Source: Desulfobacca sp. (GTDB lineage: Bacteria; Desulfobacterota; Desulfobaccia; Desulfobaccales; Desulfobaccaceae). Taken from it: a stretch of DNA of 64,000 bases. The notes below the pieces were generated by a model. The model worked only from the letters and a program-made list of their open reading frames with translations. It ran no database searches and was not told the origin of the DNA. Positions 18,129-28,047 of the stretch are shown piece by piece. Both the position numbers and the translations under genes were made by a program. The stretch spans positions 36,161 to 100,160 of the forward strand of contig DYEV01000002.1 in assembly GCA_020725545.1 (NCBI GenBank). Direction: 5' to 3'. Positions within the stretch are counted from its first letter, which is position 1. The number at the start of each line of letters is the position of its first letter.

Positions 18129-19583
18129 TCAGCTGCCGAAGATTTTGACGGAGTTCATGGCCAGCTGGAAGATGCTGCCCGGGAAGATGCCAATGAGCAA
18201 CACGGCCAGGGCACTGATAATCAAGGTAGCATTGACCACCGGGGTCATGGCCACTGGGCCCAGATCGGCTTCGGCGGGCTGCATGTACATGATCACGGTG
18301 ATGCGCAGATAGTAATACACGGAAATGAGACTGTTAATGACGGCGATGATGACCAACCAGATGTAGCCCGCTTCCACTGCCGCGGAGAAGAGGTAGAATT
18401 TCCCCAGGAAGCCGGCGGTTGGCGGCATACCCACCAGACTGAAGAGAAAAACACTCATGACCGCAGCCAAGCCAGGGTATTGGAAGCCCAAGCCGGCGTA
18501 ATCATAGATATTGAGGTAGTTGTCCTTCTTGCGGGCCACGGCTATCACCACGCCAAAGGCGCCGAGATTCATGATGGTATAGGCCAGCAGGTAATAAAGA
18601 ATCCCCGTGGCTCCCAACTGATTGCCGGCGATGAGACCCACCAAAATATAGCCGGCGTGGGCGATGGAGGAGTAGGCCAGCATCCGTTTGATATTGGTCT
18701 GCGCCAGGGCCGTTACATTGCCCACCGTCATGGTCGCCACGGCGGCCACCCATAACAGCAGATCCCATTCCATCCGGACTGTGGGGAAGACTTCCAGGAA
18801 AACCCGCAGGAAGGCGGCGAAGGCAGCGGCTTTGGTGCCCACCGACATAAAGGCGGTGATGGACGTAGGGGCCCCTTCATACACGTCCGGGGTCCACATG
18901 TGGAAGGGGGCCATGGACACCTTGAAGCCGAAGCCGACGATCAGGAGCCCCATACCCACATAAGTAAAGCCGTTCATACCGCTCTTTTTGATAAAGGCAG
19001 CCAGATCGGCCAGATAGAACGTGCCGGTGCCGCCGTATAGCATGGCGATACCAAAGAGCAAGAAAGCCGAAGAGAAAGCCCCCAAAAGCAGGTATTTCAA
19101 GGCGGCTTCGTTGGATTTCAAATCCTCTCGAAAGAGCCCGGAAAGGATATAAATGGGGATGGAGAGGATTTCCACGCCCAGGAAGATGATGACCAGGTTG
19201 CCGCCTGCGGCCATGAGAATCATGCCGACTGCGGCAAACAACATCAGGGCATAGTATTCGCCGTAATTTTTCCGGTAATTTTCCAGATAATGCACCGATA
19301 AGATGATACTGATGCCTGTGCCCAGCAGGAAGATGACGTTGAAGAAGAAGGAAAAGTTGTCCACATAAATCATGCGGCTGAAATCAGTGGTCTGCCGGTT
19401 CCATAACCAGACGGTCTGGAGGAGAGCAATGACTACGGCCACCAGGGAAAATTGATGGAAGTGTGCCTTCTTCATGGCCTTGCCGGAAAAGGCATCAAAG
19501 AGCAATAGCAAAAGCCCTGCCACGCTTAAAGTGATCAGCGGACCGATGTTGGTCAGACAGATCGTCGGAATATCAATGCTCAT
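18129..19583 (-). CDS. nuoN: NADH-quinone oxidoreductase subunit N
   Basis: Antiporter-like proton-pumping subunit of complex I, 484 residues with about 14 membrane helices. The conserved pump-lysine and glutamate regions are visible (LLFGIAMLYGGTGTF, FKVSMAPFHMWTPDVYEGAP, NIKRMLAYSSIAHAGY), as in the Nuo/Mrp family. It is the last gene of the nuo operon, and its ATG overlaps the nuoM stop by four bases (ATGA), so it is translationally coupled. A terminator follows directly. Confidence 0.96.
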   Translation of the reverse strand: MSIDIPTICLTNIGPLITLSVAGLLLLLFDAFSGKAMKKAHFHQFSLVAVVIALLQTVWLWNRQTTDFSRMIYVDNFSFFFNVIFLLGTGISIILSVHYLENYRKNYGEYYALMLFAAVGMILMAAGGNLVIIFLGVEILSIPIYILSGLFREDLKSNEAALKYLLLGAFSSAFLLFGIAMLYGGTGTFYLADLAAFIKKSGMNGFTYVGMGLLIVGFGFKVSMAPFHMWTPDVYEGAPTSITAFMSVGTKAAAFAAFLRVFLEVFPTVRMEWDLLLWVAAVATMTVGNVTALAQTNIKRMLAYSSIAHAGYILVGLIAGNQLGATGILYYLLAYTIMNLGAFGVVIAVARKKDNYLNIYDYAGLGFQYPGLAAVMSVFLFSLVGMPPTAGFLGKFYLFSAAVEAGYIWLVIIAVINSLISVYYYLRITVIMYMQPAEADLGPVAMTPVVNATLIISALAVLLIGIFPGSIFQLAMNSVKIFGS

Positions 19584-21118
19584 CTCTGATCCCCCTTCAT
19601 AATCACATCAGCCGCCGCCACTTTGGTGGCTTTGGATTTCTCCATCATCGCCACAAAGTTGGCAGTGGAGGCTTTGGTTTTTTCCAGGAAAGTATTAGGG
19701 TAGACCCCGATCCAGACTATGAACAACAAAACGGGCAAGAGAACCACCACTTCCCGCATGGAGAGGTCTTTTAAGTTTTTATTCTTTTCGTTGGTCACGA
19801 CCCCGAACATGACCCGCTGGAACATCCACAACATATAGGCCGCGGCAAAGATAACCCCGGTAGCGGCCATGATGGCGTAGGCCTTATTGGCCTTGAAGGC
19901 GCCCAGGAGAATGAGGAATTCACCCACAAAGCCGTTCAGGCCCGGCAGGCCGATGGATGACAAGGTAACAATCATAAAAATGGTGGCAAACACTGGCATT
20001 ACCTTGGAAATGCCGCCAAAGTCAGCGATCATACGGGTATGGCGGCGTTCATAGATCATGCCGACGATCAAAAACAAGGCTCCGGTAGAGAGGCCGTGGT
20101 TGATCATTTGGATGATGCCGCCCTGCACCCCAGCCATGGTATAGCTGAACAAACCCAGCATGACGAAGCCCAGGTGGCTGACCGAAGAGAAGGCCACCAG
20201 GCGTTTCAGATCCACCTGCACCAGGGAAACCAGGGCGCCATAAATAATGCCGATAACGGCCAGGATGCTGAAGAGCGGCACAAAATACCAGGCCGCCTCC
20301 GGAAACAAGGGCATATTGAAGCGCAGGAAACCGTACGTGCCCATCTTCAGCAAGACGGCGGCCAGGATCACGCTGCCCACCGTGGGCGCTTCGGTATGGG
20401 CGTCCGGCAACCAGGTATGCACCGGGAACATGGGGACTTTGATGGCAAAGGCCAACCCGAAGGCCAGGAACATCCAGAACTGCATTTCGAAGGGGATTTT
20501 CAGGCCATACATCTTCAGCAGATCGAAGGTATAAACGCCGGTGACCTTGGCATGGTAGAAATAAAGCACCAAGATGGCCACTAACATGAGCAGGGAGCCC
20601 ACCATGGTATATATGAAGAACTTGACCGCCGCATAGATCCGCCGGGCTGGATTTCCCCAGACGCCGATGAGCAGATACATGGGGATCAACATCACTTCCC
20701 AGAAGACGTAGAATAGGAAGAGGTCCAGGGCCACAAAAACGCCGATCATGCCCGTCTGCAGAAAGAGCAGACAGATCATGAACTCTTTGACCTTATCCTG
20801 GACGTCTTCCCAGCAGGCCAGGACACAGATGGGCGTGATGAAGGTGGTCAACAGCACCAGCAACAGGGAGATGCCGTCAATGCCCACATAATAACTGATG
20901 CCATAGGAAGGCACCCAGGGATACAGCTCCACAAACTGCATATCGGCGGTATTGCTGTTGAACCAGAACCATAAGGGCAGGGAGACGGCAAACTCCAGCA
21001 ACGCCACCGCCATGGCCGTGCCTTTGATCACCCACTGGTTTTCTCGATTCAGCATCATGATCAATGCTACCCCGACCATGGGAAGCAGGATCAATATTGA
21101 TAATATCGGGAAATTCAT
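19580..21118 (-). CDS. nuoM: NADH-quinone oxidoreductase subunit M
   Basis: Second large antiporter-like subunit of the membrane arm, 512 residues. Typical segments are YYVGIDGISLLLVLLTTF, FYVFWEVMLIPMYLLIGVWG (glutamate of helix 5), KVPMFPVHTWLPDAHTEAPT and DLKRLVAFSSVSHLGFV. The C-terminus ends with a charged tail (MKGDQR). It lies 24 bases after nuoL and overlaps nuoN. Confidence 0.96.
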   Translation of the reverse strand: MNFPILSILILLPMVGVALIMMLNRENQWVIKGTAMAVALLEFAVSLPLWFWFNSNTADMQFVELYPWVPSYGISYYVGIDGISLLLVLLTTFITPICVLACWEDVQDKVKEFMICLLFLQTGMIGVFVALDLFLFYVFWEVMLIPMYLLIGVWGNPARRIYAAVKFFIYTMVGSLLMLVAILVLYFYHAKVTGVYTFDLLKMYGLKIPFEMQFWMFLAFGLAFAIKVPMFPVHTWLPDAHTEAPTVGSVILAAVLLKMGTYGFLRFNMPLFPEAAWYFVPLFSILAVIGIIYGALVSLVQVDLKRLVAFSSVSHLGFVMLGLFSYTMAGVQGGIIQMINHGLSTGALFLIVGMIYERRHTRMIADFGGISKVMPVFATIFMIVTLSSIGLPGLNGFVGEFLILLGAFKANKAYAIMAATGVIFAAAYMLWMFQRVMFGVVTNEKNKNLKDLSMREVVVLLPVLLFIVWIGVYPNTFLEKTKASTANFVAMMEKSKATKVAAADVIMKGDQR

Positions 21119-21142
21119 TGAATTAACTCCTTATCCATCCTA

Positions 21143-23044
21143 CTAACGGCCAAGATAGTATCCGGTGATAACTGCCACACCAATCAAGATCCCCAGGGCA
21201 TAATTTTGCACGTAGCCGGTCTCCAGCTTGCGGATCACCAGGCTCAAACGGTCCACAACGCTGGCCGTGCCATTCACCGCCCCGTCGATGACCTTGGAAT
21301 CGGCCTCTTGCCAGAGGAAGACGGAACCATTTTTGATGGGTTCCACCACTGTGGCATCGTAAATTTCATCCACATAGTATTTGTTGTAGATCAGATCGTA
21401 GAGGCCGGGGACCTTTGCCGTCACCTGGGCCGGCAGTTCCGGCTGTTTGATGTACATCTTGTAGGCAATGAAGATACCGATACCGGCGACACCCATGCTG
21501 ACCAGCATCATCATGACTTCAAAAGTCATGGAGTGGTGCACTTCATGACCGGCCGCCACGTGGGCAATGGACGGTGCCAAGAATTCATGGAAGACATTCC
21601 AGCCCTGGATTAAGGGGATGCCCACAAAACCACCCACCGTGGACAGGATCGCCAGAATGATTAGGGGAATCGTCATGACCGGGGGGGATTCATGGGGATG
21701 CACATGGTGATCCCAGCGTTTTTCGCCATAGAAGGTCATGAAGATCAGCCGGAACATATAAAAGGCGGTCATCATGGCGCCCAGCGAAGCGATGGCCCAG
21801 TAGCCCACATGGCCATCGGTCAGAGCCTTGAAGAGAATCTCGTCTTTACTGAAGAAGCCGGCGAAGGGGAAGATGCCGGCGATGGCCAGGGTGCCGACTA
21901 ACATGACCGCATAAGTGATGGGCATCTTGTTTTTCAGGGCGCCCATTTTGCGCATATCCTGTTCGCCGTGCATACCATGGATCACACTGCCCGAACCCAA
22001 AAAGAGGAGGGCTTTGAAGAAGGCATGGGTCATGAGGTGGAAGATGGCGGCGACAAAGGCGCCGACGCCGCAGGCCAGGAACATATACCCCAACTGACTG
22101 ACCGTTGAGTAGGCCAACACCCGTTTAATGTCATTCTGAGCCAAGCCAATGGAGGCGGCCATGAAAGCGGTGGCCAAACCGATAACCGCCACCACCGTCA
22201 TGGAGATGGGGGCCATGACATAGAGGGCGCTGCAGCGGGCCACCATGTAAACGCCGGCCGTCACCATGGTGGCGGCATGGATCAAGGCGCTGACGGGGGT
22301 GGGACCTTCCATGGCATCGGGCAACCAGGTATACAGCGGTATCTGGGCCGACTTACCGGTGGCGCCGACAAACAGACAAAGAGTAATTATGGTCAGAATG
22401 GCGCTGCCCACCGGGAAATTATGGGCTTGGGCAAAGACTTCCCGGAAATTGACGGTCCCGAAGGTGTAGAAAATCAGGAAAATGCCGAGCAGGAAGCCGA
22501 AGTCACCGATCCGGTTCACCACAAAAGCCTTTTTGCCGGCGTCACTGGCCGATTGCTTCTCATACCAGTAACCGATGAGCAGGTAAGAGCACAACCCCAC
22601 GCCTTCCCAGCCCACGAACATGAGCAGGAAGTTGTTGGCCATGACCAGGATGAGCATGTTGACCACAAAGAGGTTGAGGTAGGAGAAGTATCTAGCATAG
22701 CCCGGGTCATCATGCATGTAGCCCACGGAGTAGATATGGATGAGGAACCCGACCCCGGAGACCACCAGCAGCATGACCAGGGACAAGGGGTCCACCAAAA
22801 ACGCGGCTTGGGCATTGAAGGTACCGGAGGTGATCCAGTTAAAAACGAAGACCTCCACGGGTTTGGCCTTGGCCGGCAGATGCAGATATTCCCAGAAACA
22901 ACCAAGCACCCACGCAAATGACAAACCGACCGAACCGGGTCCCACCAGGCTGACGGTGTTTTTAGATATTTTCTTGCCCAATAGGCCGTTGATTAAAAAA
23001 CCTATTAGGGGAAAAACAGGCACCAACCAGACATATTGAATCAT
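21143..23044 (-). CDS. nuoL: NADH-quinone oxidoreductase subunit L
   Basis: Distal proton-pumping subunit of complex I, 633 residues. It has the antiporter core (LLMFVGWEGVGLCSYLLIGYW, KSAQIPLYTWLPDAMEGPTPV, DIKRVLAYSTVSQLGYMFLA) and the C-terminal extension with the long lateral helix typical of NuoL (about residues 500-633, including YDLIYNKYYVDEIYD). It lies 10 bases after nuoK and before nuoM. Confidence 0.96.
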   Translation of the reverse strand: MIQYVWLVPVFPLIGFLINGLLGKKISKNTVSLVGPGSVGLSFAWVLGCFWEYLHLPAKAKPVEVFVFNWITSGTFNAQAAFLVDPLSLVMLLVVSGVGFLIHIYSVGYMHDDPGYARYFSYLNLFVVNMLILVMANNFLLMFVGWEGVGLCSYLLIGYWYEKQSASDAGKKAFVVNRIGDFGFLLGIFLIFYTFGTVNFREVFAQAHNFPVGSAILTIITLCLFVGATGKSAQIPLYTWLPDAMEGPTPVSALIHAATMVTAGVYMVARCSALYVMAPISMTVVAVIGLATAFMAASIGLAQNDIKRVLAYSTVSQLGYMFLACGVGAFVAAIFHLMTHAFFKALLFLGSGSVIHGMHGEQDMRKMGALKNKMPITYAVMLVGTLAIAGIFPFAGFFSKDEILFKALTDGHVGYWAIASLGAMMTAFYMFRLIFMTFYGEKRWDHHVHPHESPPVMTIPLIILAILSTVGGFVGIPLIQGWNVFHEFLAPSIAHVAAGHEVHHSMTFEVMMMLVSMGVAGIGIFIAYKMYIKQPELPAQVTAKVPGLYDLIYNKYYVDEIYDATVVEPIKNGSVFLWQEADSKVIDGAVNGTASVVDRLSLVIRKLETGYVQNYALGILIGVAVITGYYLGR

Positions 23045-23054
23045 GGCCTGCTCC

Positions 23055-23360
23055 TTACCACTTCATGATATTCAATTCATCAACATAGACGTTGCCTTTG
23101 TTGCGGAAGATCACGTAGATCAGGGCCAGGCCCACTGCAACTTCGGCTGCCGCTACCACCATGACAAAAAAGACGAGCATCTGTCCGTCAATGGACCGGT
23201 GCAAGTCTGAAAAGGCGACGAGGGAGAGATTCACGGCGTTCAGCATCATTTCAATAGACATGAAAATTATGATGGCATTCCGTCTTATCAGCACCCCAAC
23301 TGTCCCGATAGCAAAGAGAGCGCTACTAAGAATCAGATAATACGAAATTGGGATCTCCAT
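23055..23360 (-). CDS. nuoK: NADH-quinone oxidoreductase subunit K
   Basis: Small membrane-arm subunit of 101 residues with three helices, the standard size. Two buried glutamates needed for coupling lie in [16 protein letters not shown] (helix 2) and in [17 protein letters not shown] (helix 3). The start [10 protein letters not shown] is usual. The gene sits between nuoJ (28-base gap) and nuoL. Confidence 0.95.
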   Translation of the reverse strand: MEIPISYYLILSSALFAIGTVGVLIRRNAIIIFMSIEMMLNAVNLSLVAFSDLHRSIDGQMLVFFVMVVAAAEVAVGLALIYVIFRNKGNVYVDELNIMKW

Positions 23361-23388
23361 AAAACCGTCTCCTGAAAACGCGTCGGCG

Positions 23389-23886
23389 TTATTCCACTTT
23401 CGATCTTGCCAGAATCACCGCCCCCACCACGGCGACCAATAGGAGGATGGACGTCATTTCAAAGGGCAAGAGATAATCGGTGAAGAGGGATTTGGCCACC
23501 ATTTCCGTGCTGCCGAAATCCGGGGTAAGGGGTTTTCCTGGCGGCACGATCATCCGGAAGACTTTATAGATGACCAGGGCAATGACGGCAGTGGCCAAGG
23601 ACGAGCCAAAAATTTTCTGTCCCAGATGCCGATGCGCGCCGCCTTCTTCCGGTTGTCGGAGGTTCAGGAGCATGATGACAAACAGGAAGAGCACCATGAT
23701 GGCCCCGGCATAGACTATGATCTGGATCGCCGCAATAAATTGTGCGTTGGCCAGAAGATAGATGGCAGCCAGGGCAAAGAAGTTCAGAACCAGAAACAGG
23801 GCGCTGCGCACCGGATTTACCTGGATGACCACCATGATCCCGGAGATCAAAGCTGTTGCGGCTAATAGAAAGAATATTATTTGCAT
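23389..23886 (-). CDS. nuoJ: NADH-quinone oxidoreductase subunit J
   Basis: Membrane-arm subunit of 165 residues with five helices. The conserved helix-3 region reads [21 protein letters not shown], whose pi-bulge in known structures takes part in coupling. Length and ending ([11 protein letters not shown]) are normal. It lies between nuoI and nuoK with gaps of about 20-30 bases. Confidence 0.95.
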   Translation of the reverse strand: MQIIFFLLAATALISGIMVVIQVNPVRSALFLVLNFFALAAIYLLANAQFIAAIQIIVYAGAIMVLFLFVIMLLNLRQPEEGGAHRHLGQKIFGSSLATAVIALVIYKVFRMIVPPGKPLTPDFGSTEMVAKSLFTDYLLPFEMTSILLLVAVVGAVILARSKVE

Positions 23887-23907
23887 CCTTTAATCTCCTT
23901 GCCTCGA

Positions 23908-24312
23908 TTACCCTTTGGGCTTTAACATGTCGATGTTATAAATGAGCAATTTTTTGTCATATTGCGCCAGCTCGTACTCTTTATTCAGGGAGATGGCCGC
24001 CTTGGGACAGGCCTCCTGGCAGAAGCCGCAGAAAATACACCGGGTGAGATCAATGATAAATTCCACCGGATATTTTTCTCCGTAGCTCCCCTCTGCCGGC
24101 TCAATAACCCGAATCGCCTGGGATGGGCAGACCGTTTTACAGAGGGTGCAGGCCACGCATTTGACCTTGCCGTTGTCATACAACTGTAATTCCGGCCGCC
24201 CCCGAAACCGGTCATAGACCGGTCTTTTCTGTTCAGGGTAGAGAATGGTTACCGGCTTGGAAAAGATGGCCTTAAACGTCGTCCCCAGCCCTTTTAGCAA
24301 TGGAAGGATCAT
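23908..24312 (-). CDS. nuoI: NADH-quinone oxidoreductase subunit I
   Basis: Peripheral-arm ferredoxin subunit carrying clusters N6a and N6b, 134 residues. Two 4Fe-4S motifs are complete: CVACTLCKTVCPSQAI near residue 52 and CIFCGFCQEACPKAAI near 92. The protein is somewhat short at its N-terminus but has the amphipathic start (LLKGLGTTFKAIF) that anchors it at the membrane. Four bases separate it from nuoH. Confidence 0.95.
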   Translation of the reverse strand: MILPLLKGLGTTFKAIFSKPVTILYPEQKRPVYDRFRGRPELQLYDNGKVKCVACTLCKTVCPSQAIRVIEPAEGSYGEKYPVEFIIDLTRCIFCGFCQEACPKAAISLNKEYELAQYDKKLLIYNIDMLKPKG

Positions 24313-24316
24313 GACA

Positions 24317-25348
24317 CTACCTCGGCATATAGAGCATGATGATGCCGGTCAGAAGGATGTTGACCAGAGAAAGGGGCAACAAGACTTTCCAACCGAAATA
24401 CATCAGTTGATCGAAACGGAAACGGGGGAAGGTGCCCCGCACCCAGATGAAGAAGAAGATGAGAATGAAGGTCTTGAGAAGGAACCAGACCACCGGCGGC
24501 AGGAAGGGTCCCTGCCAGCCGCCCAAAAAGAGGGTGGTCGTCAGGGCGCTGGCAATAACCACATGGCCATATTCCCCCATCATTAACAGACCCCATTTCA
24601 TGGAGCTGTATTCGGTCTGGTACCCGGCCACCAACTCATTCTCGCATTCAATCAGGTCAAAGGGCGTCCGGGCGCATTCCGCAAAGGCCGCAGTCAGGAA
24701 GAGAATGAACCCCAACGGTTGGTAGACAATAAACCACATATGCTGTTGGGCTTCCACGATCTTCACCAGACTCAGGGTGCCGGCGATCATCAGAACGCCG
24801 ATGACCGACAACCCCAAGGCCAGTTCATAACTGATCATCTGGGCCGACAGACGCAGAGCGCCCAACAGGGAGTATTTATTATTGGAGGACCACCCACCGA
24901 TGACCGCGCCATACACGGCCATGCTGGCCACGGCGAAAATGTAGAGCAAGCCGATATTGACATCGGCAATGACCCCCCGGTTCAGGGAAGCCACCGTCAG
25001 ATCCAGTTTTTGACCATAAATTGTCAAGGTATCCGGCAGAATCTTGTCAGCAAAGGGGATGACCGCCAGCGGCAGGAACGCTGTGAGGCCGACGATTACT
25101 GGCGCCAGGACAAAGAGGAATCTATTCGCCCCCGGAGGCGTAAAATCCTCTTTAAAAATGAGTTTGAGGGCATCTGCCAGGGGTTGCAGCAAGCCCCAAG
25201 GACCGACCCGGTTGGGCCCGTAACGGAATTGGATAAATCCCAAAACCTTCCGTTCCATCAGGACTACGTAAGCTATGGTAGTGAGAAACACCACAAAAAC
25301 CACCAGGATCTTCACTACCATAACTCCAATCAATAACGGCAGGTTCAT
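24317..25348 (-). CDS. nuoH: NADH-quinone oxidoreductase subunit H
   Basis: Membrane subunit that forms much of the quinone-binding chamber, 343 residues, eight helices. Signature segments are ERKVLGFIQFRYGPNRVGPWGLLQPLADALKL in parts, EDFTPPGANRF, and FAECARTPFDLIECENELVAGYQTEYSSMKW in parts, with the conserved acidic loop. It lies four bases from both nuoG and nuoI. Confidence 0.96.
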   Translation of the reverse strand: MNLPLLIGVMVVKILVVFVVFLTTIAYVVLMERKVLGFIQFRYGPNRVGPWGLLQPLADALKLIFKEDFTPPGANRFLFVLAPVIVGLTAFLPLAVIPFADKILPDTLTIYGQKLDLTVASLNRGVIADVNIGLLYIFAVASMAVYGAVIGGWSSNNKYSLLGALRLSAQMISYELALGLSVIGVLMIAGTLSLVKIVEAQQHMWFIVYQPLGFILFLTAAFAECARTPFDLIECENELVAGYQTEYSSMKWGLLMMGEYGHVVIASALTTTLFLGGWQGPFLPPVVWFLLKTFILIFFFIWVRGTFPRFRFDQLMYFGWKVLLPLSLVNILLTGIIMLYMPR

Positions 25349-25352
25349 AGCA

Positions 25353-28001
25353 TTAACCCTTCTGAATGTTTACACGGCAAAGATTAGAGTTAGAAGTTAA
25401 ACTATTGGCCAGCGGTTCGGCAAAATGATCGGCCAGGAAGACCACTCCGGCGGGCAGGTCATCATTTACGGCCACCGGCACCGCAATCCGACCCTGGGCC
25501 GAACTGACGGTGACGGTATCGCCGGCGGCGACGCCCAGTTTGCCGGCATCCTCGGCATTGATCTGCAAGGTCTGGGTTCCGTTGACGATCATGGGGCCTG
25601 CCGCAAAGGTAGTAAAACTCCCGGAGTGGCCCATGGTCTTGCCGACGATGAGGGTAAAATCACCCTCACCCAGGGCTTCTGGTTCCACACTAAATGGGAC
25701 AAACGTCCCTTTGATATCCGCCTTGAGATCGGGACAGGGCCAACGATAACCGGGTTGGAGGCCCACATAGATGGGCATGAGGGACACCATCTCCTTAAAG
25801 ATGTCCTCGGCGCTGGCATATTCCAACGGCTGATCCAGCTTCTGGCTCAGTGCCGTGATAATCTGCCAGCCGGGTCGGACGCCGTTGGCGCTGACCGCGG
25901 CCCGGGTCTGACCCAGTCTGCCATCCGTATTGGTGTAGGTGCCGTTGACCTCGGCATGCACACCCACCGGCAGGATGACGTCCGCCAATTTGGCCACCTC
26001 GGTCATGAAAGCACCCTGATAGACGATGAATCTGGCCTTCTGGAGAATGCTCCGGATCCGTTGGCTGTTGGGCAGCTGCCGGATCATATCACCCCCCAGG
26101 ATATAGAAAGCCTGGGGTGCGTTGACGGCATTGTTTTCCAGACGGGTCAGGGCTTCGTCCAAGGTTAGGCCGGGGATGGTGGAAGGCACTTTATTCCAAA
26201 TTTTTCCGAACTTTTCGCCCGCTGCCAGCGGTTGATAGCCAGGCAGCAGGTTCGGCACCACCCCCACATCGCAGACCCCATGGGTATTATTTTTCTCGGC
26301 GATGGGGTAGAGGCCGCTGCCGGCATTTGCCGGCTGCCCGATGAGCAGGAACAGGTTGGCCACGGCCACGACATTCTCTTTGCCGTTCGCCTGGGCCAAG
26401 AGATCGTTGCCGAAAATGATGGCCGGGGCCTGGGCCTGCAGCAGGGTCGCGGCAGCAGCCTGGAGGTCGGCCACGGCGACGCCCGTTTGTTTGGCGATAT
26501 CATCCAAAGAAACACCTTGGAGGATTTCTTTACATGCGGCCCAACCCTCGGCCGGCAGCTGCGGTGCCAGGTCCGGGTTGGCAGCCACCATGGCAGCCAT
26601 CAAGCCCAACACCAGGGCCCGCTCCGTCCCCGGGCGGTAACGCAGCTTCTTGTGGGCATACCGGTCATACTTAGTCTTGCGAGGGTTGGCGACGATGAGT
26701 CTGAAGTCCTCTTTCTGCAGGGCTTCCATGAGAGCCCAACCATAGGGCGGCATCTCCGGGGTGACATCGGCGCCGATGACCAGCACGGCATCCGCTTCTT
26801 TCAGCTTGGCCGTCTGCCCCATGACAAAGGGGAAGCCCTTGCCTTTGGCCTCTTCACTGAGGGTCAAGGTGCTATGGAAAGGTTTGGCATATTTCAGCAC
26901 TTCGGGGTTGAGACCGTCGATTTCCGGCCAGCCGAAGACCTGGGCCATACCCTCCACGGCCCGCCAATAGTTATAACGTCCCGGATTATCGATCTGGTTG
27001 GTCCCCAGGACGACCCGGAAAAACTTCTGGAACACATAATTGGATTCATTGGTGGCCCGGGGTGAGCCGATGCCATAGATGGCGCTGGGACCGCCCTTGG
27101 CCATGACCTGCATGAGCCCTTGGGCGGCAAAGTCCAGCGCCTCATCCCAACTGACCTCGACCAACTGCCCGCCTTTCTTGATGAGCGGTGCTTTCAGCCG
27201 TTGGTCAGAGGAGATGACGCCAAAGCCGAAGCGCCCCCGGACGCAGAGAAGGGGATTGCCTTCATCCCGGCGGACCCGCTTGACCTGGCCGTCTTTGACG
27301 TGGACCTCGTAGTCGCAGCCGCCGCCGCAGAACTGACAGATAGCGGGAGTGGCCGTCATTTCCCAGGCCCGGGCGCCGTACTTGAAGAGTTTATTGATGA
27401 GGGCCCCCACCGGGCAGACCTCGATACAGGTGCCGCAGAATTCACAGTTCAGGGGCACCTGACCGCTGCCCAAATCGGTGAAATAAGCCCGGTTTTCAAA
27501 GTTGATGGCGCTGGCCCCCACCCGCTCTTTGCAGACCCGGACGCAGCGGCCGCAGGTGACGCAGCGGGTGTTGTAGCGCTCGATCAACTTGGAGTCAAAA
27601 TCATTGTTAATGGGTTTGCGGACCGCCTCGTAGTCGACTTCGGCTATGCCCAATTCGTGGGTCAGATTCTGCAGCTCACACTCACCGCCCTTATCGCACC
27701 AGGGACAGTCCAGGGGGTGGTTGATAAGCATGAATTTGACCAACTCCCGGCGGATATCCTGGAGCTTCTCGGAATTGGTGACCACCTCCATACCTTCTGC
27801 CACTTTGGTGGTACACGCCGGTTGTGGTCTGGGCGGGCCAGGCTTGACTTCTACCACACATATCCGGCACGAGCCGATGGCCTTGATCGCCGGATGGTAG
27901 CAGAGGAAGGGAATGCGCATCCCGTGGGCCTGAGCCGCTTGCAGTATCGTGCTTCCTTCTTCTGCCTGAATTGCTTTGCCATCGATCGTCAGATTGACCA
28001 T
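25353..28001 (-). CDS. nuoG: NADH-quinone oxidoreductase subunit G
   Basis: Large Fe-S subunit of the peripheral arm, 882 residues. The N-terminal 2Fe-2S ferredoxin domain has FLCYHPA, SCRICVVE and ACTTKV; then CPWCDKGGECELQ (His/Cys cluster N5 region), CVTCGRCVRVC and CEFCGTCIEVCP, followed by CQFCGGGCDYEV, which holds the N7-type cluster. Residues from about 215 on are a molybdopterin-oxidoreductase-like domain that binds no cofactor in known NuoG, ending with a MopB-type C-terminal beta barrel (about 750-882). The N7 ligands mark it as the long, E. coli/Thermus-like form. It lies 46 bases after nuoD. Confidence 0.95.
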   Translation of the reverse strand: MVNLTIDGKAIQAEEGSTILQAAQAHGMRIPFLCYHPAIKAIGSCRICVVEVKPGPPRPQPACTTKVAEGMEVVTNSEKLQDIRRELVKFMLINHPLDCPWCDKGGECELQNLTHELGIAEVDYEAVRKPINNDFDSKLIERYNTRCVTCGRCVRVCKERVGASAINFENRAYFTDLGSGQVPLNCEFCGTCIEVCPVGALINKLFKYGARAWEMTATPAICQFCGGGCDYEVHVKDGQVKRVRRDEGNPLLCVRGRFGFGVISSDQRLKAPLIKKGGQLVEVSWDEALDFAAQGLMQVMAKGGPSAIYGIGSPRATNESNYVFQKFFRVVLGTNQIDNPGRYNYWRAVEGMAQVFGWPEIDGLNPEVLKYAKPFHSTLTLSEEAKGKGFPFVMGQTAKLKEADAVLVIGADVTPEMPPYGWALMEALQKEDFRLIVANPRKTKYDRYAHKKLRYRPGTERALVLGLMAAMVAANPDLAPQLPAEGWAACKEILQGVSLDDIAKQTGVAVADLQAAAATLLQAQAPAIIFGNDLLAQANGKENVVAVANLFLLIGQPANAGSGLYPIAEKNNTHGVCDVGVVPNLLPGYQPLAAGEKFGKIWNKVPSTIPGLTLDEALTRLENNAVNAPQAFYILGGDMIRQLPNSQRIRSILQKARFIVYQGAFMTEVAKLADVILPVGVHAEVNGTYTNTDGRLGQTRAAVSANGVRPGWQIITALSQKLDQPLEYASAEDIFKEMVSLMPIYVGLQPGYRWPCPDLKADIKGTFVPFSVEPEALGEGDFTLIVGKTMGHSGSFTTFAAGPMIVNGTQTLQINAEDAGKLGVAAGDTVTVSSAQGRIAVPVAVNDDLPAGVVFLADHFAEPLANSLTSNSNLCRVNIQKG

Positions 28002-28047
28002 TGTGATTTCCTAATTGTTGAGTGGATATCGTTCAGCATCTTTGTGT